Shown in pieces: positions 58,897 through 64,000 of a DNA stretch of 64,000 nt. The stretch lies in contig NC_081183.1 in NCBI RefSeq assembly GCF_029867415.1, positions 195,889,563-195,953,562 on the forward strand, read 5' to 3'. Positions within the stretch are counted from its first letter, which is position 1, and each line of letters starts with the position of its first letter. The notes below the pieces were generated by a model, which did no database searches, was not told where the DNA came from, and saw only the letters and a list, made by a program, of their open reading frames with translations. The DNA comes from Vicia villosa (taxonomy: Eukaryota > Streptophyta > Magnoliopsida > Fabales > Fabaceae). Both the position numbers and the translations under genes were made by a program.

Positions 58897-60945
58897 AACT
58901 CTCCCCAACTAGAATCTGTTTGTCCTCAAACAGGGCCAAACACTCAAATCGCAAAAGTAAAAATCCAAAGAATCAAGAATCAACAAGATTTGGAAAAACG
59001 AAACAATTGTACGGTTCAAACAAAAACGTACAAACAAAGTAAATACTTACCACTATCCTACAACAACAACATGAAAATGAAACGAATCTTAAGTAGAAAA
59101 GTTCGTACAAAACATCCTAAAACAAAACAAGCTCAATCACGAATCACGCATAGCAAAAACTCATCGGTAGATGAAAAACACCGAAAGGTGAGGACTATGA
59201 CACACACCCAACAATCTTGCAAACAATAGACAAAATTATGCGTTCATCTAAAAATAGTATTGAAAATGCAATGGCACGAATCACAAGGGCTTTTAAGGTT
59301 GTAATGTGGCTCGGTTAACAAACAAGTGATAAGTCCTAAAGCTAATCGAAACAAAAACTTGCCTAAACCTAAGGGAGTAATTACTTCCACAAAGTTTCAA
59401 ACAATATAATTTCAATTCAACTTTTATCTTCATCACAAATTTCACACCAAACACAAAACTTATTAGCACACTCTTATTCATACTCTTTTTGTTATTTTTC
59501 TTTTTCAAACTTTTTCTCTTTTTTCTTTCTTTTTCTTTTCTTCCTTTCTCACTCTTTTTTTTTCTTTTTCTTTTCTTAACCTCACATCAATCACAACATA
59601 AGCAAGCAAACATCCTCTCCCCAACTTGAATTCAACCATAACATAAAGTGAATACTCCCTACTTTCTAAGGCAAGGTAAAAATCCAACTAAACATCATAG
59701 GTGAAGGTCAAGAAAACAAAGAATCAAAATCCATCAAAAAGGGTGAACTATGTCTCAAGTTCAAAAACAAAATGGACAACGACAAAAAGTCTCAAAGGGG
59801 GTACGAATGGTCACACACTCACAAGGTAAAATGACATTTGACTATGGTAGTTGTGCTCAAAATCAAACAAGTGCCTTGATCACTTTTGTGCATTCACAAA
59901 AAACAATACAAACGAAAGATTAAACATAATAATATCCAGTTAAAACAAGAAATGTCGGTCTCTCGCATATATACACAATGGAAAGCAACCTGACATTTAT
60001 AGTAAAAAGGATAACTAATTGTGATTCAAGTCATGAGCAAGTTATGCAAAAAGAATGAGTAATATGAAAATTGTACAAATGAAAAGTCTCCTAATCATGT
60101 TATGCTATAGAAAGCGATAAACGAGTACCTTGCTATGTACAAATTCGAACAATCATTACCGCACAACCGGCATGTTGAATCTATCACAATCGGAGAATTA
60201 CCAAATGCGACTCCAAGTAATTGGGCCAAAATTTGAATCTAAACACAAACAAAAGAATTAAAAATAACTCGATAAAATACTATACTATAAAGCCTTGGTG
60301 TAAGTGGGAAAAAGACGAGCCGAGTGAACCATTAAAAAGAGGTTACTGGCTAAAAGCAGCCTAGCGCGCGACGCGCGCTACACCAGAAAAACCAGACCAG
60401 TCTAAAAATACCAGAATTTCCAATGAGCCACCACTTAACACCTACACAACTCAATTACAGAAAAACAGAAAAATAAAACCGTTGGGGTGCCTCCAAACAA
60501 GCGCTCGTTTAACATCATTAGCTCGATGCCTTTATTGTGCACGGTAGTAGCTTCCTCTACGATACGTCAATGCTTTCGCCTCAACGCAACCTAAAGAAAG
60601 TTTCCTAAGCATACACTAACAAACATTACAAAACTATAAAATTTACAACAAAACATAAACAACACGTATGTGCAAATACTCAAACAATAAGAAAAACACA
60701 ATTACAACGGAATGGTGAAATTGACTAAACAAGTTGAAAAGTGAAGATATCTAATTTTAGAGCTAATCCGAGTTCAACTTATTTAGTCAGTTTACCAAAC
60801 AAAACGAAACAAGTATAACTATACAAGAAAATACAAGTATGAGTCTATACACAAAATATACGCTATGGACATATATACGAAACTTAAAACATAAAACCAT
60901 CGCAATGCGATTAATCTCAACAAATCCCCGGCAACGGCGCCATTT

Positions 60946-62213
60946 TGTTGGAACGGTAAAGCGGCAAGCAAAAAAGATTTGGAAGTATTTATCCGGGAAA
61001 TTATCGTGTCCACAGAGATTGGTGAAAAGAACTGCCGTTCGACTATCTCGCGTTCTAAGTTTCATGATTTGGGTGCGGAAAGGTAAATGCGGGAAAAGTA
61101 AATAAAAGCAGATAAACAATCTCAATAGCCTAAGAGAAATAGTTATGGAATTGCATTTCGTTCTACCCGTCGAATACTTAAATCTGAAGATCTATCGCTC
61201 GACACTCACTATATGCATCAACATCACCGGGCATCACTCGAGATGCCACATCGGTGTCCATGTCTGCAACACCGACGAAAGCTCAACCGTACTATTCACA
61301 TCAGCGATTTCTCCACCGACACAAACAACACGGAGGCATTAGACTCTATACCCACTACGATTGTTAGTCCTGAATCCATGTCTGCAACCCAGAAACTAAC
61401 AGTTATCATTCCTAATCAAGATCTATGGTGTCCATGTCTGCAACAACACAAATCCAGAGCATTTAAGCAAAAAGATCAAGAACAACAACAATGATAATTT
61501 GTAAAGCGAATATATAAACGATCCCAAGATCCACAAATATACATACAATAAGAGTAGAAACATACATACAACACCCACCATTAGAATGAAAAAAAGGGAA
61601 GAGAGAAGATGAACCAGAAAGATCTCACTGGTACAATGAAATCGAGTCAGATCCATGATCAATCCACATGACGTCGCACCCAATGGTGTTTCCTAAACCT
61701 ATAAACTACCAAAAAAGGATCAGAGCTCAACTTGTCAAGAAGAGGTGATAAAAAACCTAGAAAAATATGTTTAAAACTATTTATACAAACTGAGTTACGC
61801 ACAGCGCGCGACGCGCCGGATGCAGCGCGCGTAGCGCGCTCTCACTTATGTACCAAACCGCTATAACGCGCGAAACGCCCTAAAAACTGTGCGACACGCC
61901 CTAACTTCTGCCAGCTTATGTTCTTCAAACTCAAAGAGCGCGCGAAGCGCCCTGCACCAGAACAGCAAAATTATTTCCTCTTGCTCTCGCAGCCGTGTCT
62001 TCGACACTTTATTCCTCAAGGCTCCGAAAACGCAAGAATACCTACAAAAATACAACAAAACTATCAAACGATATAAAAATGTATGAAAATACAAGTATTC
62101 GTAAAGTAAACGTAATTACACAAAAACGGGGGATTATTCAAACGGTATTAACAAAAAGCGTCGATAAGTGCCACTATTTACATACTCAAAATAACACAAT
62201 TTGGCACTTAACA
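60946..62213 (-). repeat. Right LTR of the three-LTR block
   Basis: 1,268 bp, with the same ends as the middle LTR and a tRNA-Asp primer site on its left. The GCGCG cluster (61802-61950) has lost one or more motif copies relative to the middle LTR. Confidence 0.85.
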
Positions 62214-62218
62214 ATCAT

Positions 62219-62760
62219 TCATTCATATATGAATCCATCCAAAGGTACAAACACCATTGTTCACTATCATTGACTAAAATTGTCAAGGTACTCAAACTCT
62301 TTTTTAAATCTCTTTTATTTTGTGTTAAAGTATTGTTAAAGATTTTCACTTATTTAAAAATGGTTTTGTATTGTTAATGCTTAAACCTTTTTAAACTCAC
62401 CATTGGCTTTGTATTGTTAAAGCTCAACCAACCCTTTGTTTTAAAACCTTGGTACTAAGAGGAGAATTATTCCCGGTGAAACTACTCTTAGTCCATTGAC
62501 CTTGTATTGTTAAAGCTTGGTCCCTTTTCATTTAAAATTGGTTTAGTATTGTTAAAGCTCAACCAACCCTTTGTTTTAAAACCTTGGTACTAAGAGGAGA
62601 ATTATTATCGGCGAAACTACTCTTAGTTCATTGACCTCATATTGTTAAAGTTTGGTCCCTTTTTATTAAAACTTGTTAAGTATTGTTAAAGCTTAACATT
62701 TTAAAAAAACCCGTTGAATATTGTTAAAGCTCAACACCCAAAAATATTTTGGCCACTTTG
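62219..62760. repeat. LTR-element remnant with 136-bp tandem duplication
   Basis: The unit containing GTATTGTTAAAGCTCAACC, then 'ccttggtactaagaggagaatta', occurs twice, about 136 bp apart (62411 and 62547). Shorter TATTGTTAAAG words recur ten or so times up to 62740. It continues the DNA interrupted by the three-LTR block (53597-53954). Confidence 0.65.
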
Positions 62761-63540
62761 GCCCTTTTATTAATATAATAAACAAAATGAAAAGTTGAAA
62801 GCATAAGTAATCCACGTGGATAGCCTTATTGTTTAGAATTGATAAAAGGGGCAAAATAGATATTTCAACAACATTTAAGTTTCTTATATGATAGATATTT
62901 TAATAAAAATCATTTTAAAACTAAACTACTCACTAATAAAAAAATCATTAACAAATTTACAAAAAATAAGATTAAATATGTTTAAAGTTCCTCTAAATTA
63001 AACATTTTCACTTTTCATTCATCTAAGAAATTTCCGTAAAGAATCATCCATGTAAAGTTAGTAATTTTAACTTTTAGTCCTTCATTTGCGACAGTTTTTA
63101 CAATTTAGCGGCTTAATTAGTGACAATTTTTAATAATAATTTACTACGTATTGGTTGAATTAGCGACAATTTTAATAAGAGGACCAAAACTTAAAATTCC
63201 TAATTTTAAAGAGACGATTCTTTAATAATTTTTTAAAAATACACAAAATTAAATTATCTAATTTAGAGGAATTTTAATCATATTTAACCTTAAAAACTAT
63301 ATAAAATATAGACTCATAAGTTACATAGTTTCTTTGAAACAATTTTTTCATTTAAAAATCCAAAGTTATAACCACTTACGTTTAGAGGTAACATACTAAG
63401 TTACTAACATTAAATTAACATGTTATATAAATCTACAAGATAAGAAAGTTTAATGGTCTGGAAAATACAATTCTGCCCCTTTGCTTCCTAGATGAGCCAC
63501 GTGGATATTTTCTTTGATTTCCTTTTCTACTTCTTACTAG
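62761..63540. other. AT-rich intergenic DNA
   Basis: No gene was recognised. The words 'gcgacaattttaataa' recur at 63090-63180 and suggest a decayed repeat. Confidence 0.4.
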
Positions 63541-63544
63541 AAAC

Positions 63545-63975
63545 AAACCTGTGCGTTCGCACTGGTTCTGGTACGGGACACGCATTTGTTTTAAATATAT
63601 ATTTTTAATAAAAAGTATTTCGTTACCGGTGAAAAATAATAATTAAAAATATAATTAATAAAAAATATTTTGATCAGTAACTTCATGTCCCGTTAATAAT
63701 CAATATTTGATCAATAACTTCATGTCCCGTTTCAGATGTACATTCTTTTTTAAAATAATAGATGTACACTTTTTTAATATAATTTTTTTTAATTAAAATT
63801 AATAATCATTATTTGAGAAATAAATAATCAACATTAAGTAACTTCATGTCACATTAAAAAAAATATTTTGATCAGTAACTTTACGTTCCGCTAATAAAAA
63901 ATATTTTGATCAGTAACTCCATGTCCCGTTAATAATCAACATTAAGTAACTTCATGTCCCGTTAAATTTTTTTTG
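63545..63975. repeat. Dispersed repeat with AGTAACTTCATGTCCCGTTAA units
   Basis: After a short GC-rich hairpin-like word (CCTGTGCGTTCGCACTGG, about 63549) there are six copies or variants of GTAACTTCATGTCCCGTTAA between about 63675 and 63965, separated by AT-rich text such as 'aaaatattttgatca'. It reaches close to the window end and may continue beyond it. Confidence 0.6.
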
Positions 63976-64000
63976 TAAATATTATATTTTTTGCATATAA

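Larger units (their letters stand above)
53955..62213 (-). mobile_element. Athila-like insertion with three LTRs and two internal regions
   Basis: A perfect 5-bp direct repeat ATCAT flanks the whole block (53950-53954 and 62214-62218), so it inserted or evolved as one unit. The order in plus orientation is: truncated LTR (53955-54515), 25-bp filler, internal segment (54541-55569), a junction where about 1.4 kb containing primer site, LTR and polypurine tract is missing, internal segment (55570-57608), LTR (57609-58896), internal (58897-60945), LTR (60946-62213). Both complete primer sites (57588-57605, 60925-60942) match tRNA-Asp. No coding domain is present. It is the same family as 33114-52355. 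Confidence 0.8.

Overview
This is nuclear DNA of a flowering plant, most likely a legume and probably tribe Fabeae (pea, vetch, lentil or grass-pea relatives). The genes have short exons with GT-AG introns, and the background is AT-rich. The right half is a pile of nested LTR retrotransposons, including an Ogre/Tat-type element with LTRs of about 5.28 kb; such LTRs are known mainly from Fabeae. The species itself is an inference.

Left part (1-14.3 kb), the gene-bearing part. A LIMYB-like Myb/SANT protein (3382-4470, +, two coding exons, 307 aa) has a long presumed 5'UTR intron holding a MITE and the tail of a LINE. A complete five-exon LQY1 gene (5439-7149, -, 154 aa, chloroplast PSII-repair zinc-finger protein) has a G-box upstream. 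A lone exon-like fragment of a DEDDh RNA exonuclease lies near 10.1 kb. A long single-exon DEAH-box splicing helicase (11590-14232, -, 880 aa) lacks the usual N-terminal region but keeps all helicase motifs and has a TATA-like box just upstream.

Middle part (14.3-30.2 kb), DNA transposons and retroelement debris. A 3.07 kb element carries a broken plant-mobile-domain (PMD) gene, with 22-bp-class palindromes towards both ends. Next comes a hAT-type element (8-bp target duplication) containing a MULE-type element (9-bp duplication, long TIRs), which itself contains a 47-bp minisatellite. A decayed Ty1/copia polyprotein follows, interrupted by two MITEs, one with a perfect 8-bp duplication inside the pol reading frame. 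The last gene is a complete six-coding-exon HVA22-like gene (28157-30188, +, 347 aa) with a ten-residue repeat in its tail.

Right part (30.5-62.8 kb), nested LTR retrotransposons, all on the minus strand. Remnants of Tat-like LTR elements are split by a non-coding Athila-like element (33114-52355, tRNA-Asp primer site). That element is in turn split, inside its primer-binding site, by a 14.59 kb non-coding Ogre/Tat-like element (36480-51069, LTRs nearly identical, tRNA-Arg primer site, CGGCG target duplication). A second Athila-like insertion (53955-62213, ATCAT duplication) holds three LTRs and two internal regions after internal rearrangement. None of these carries a recognisable gag-pol, so they are non-autonomous.

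The most unusual recurring signal is that unrelated repeat families in the window each carry their own cluster of one short motif, usually palindromic and CpG-bearing: AATCGATT, ACCGTCA/TGACGGT, CATACGCGTATG, GCGCGACGCG, or TTCGGAAGTGCACTTCCGAA. The clusters stand out sharply from the AT-rich surroundings. I know of no function for them.
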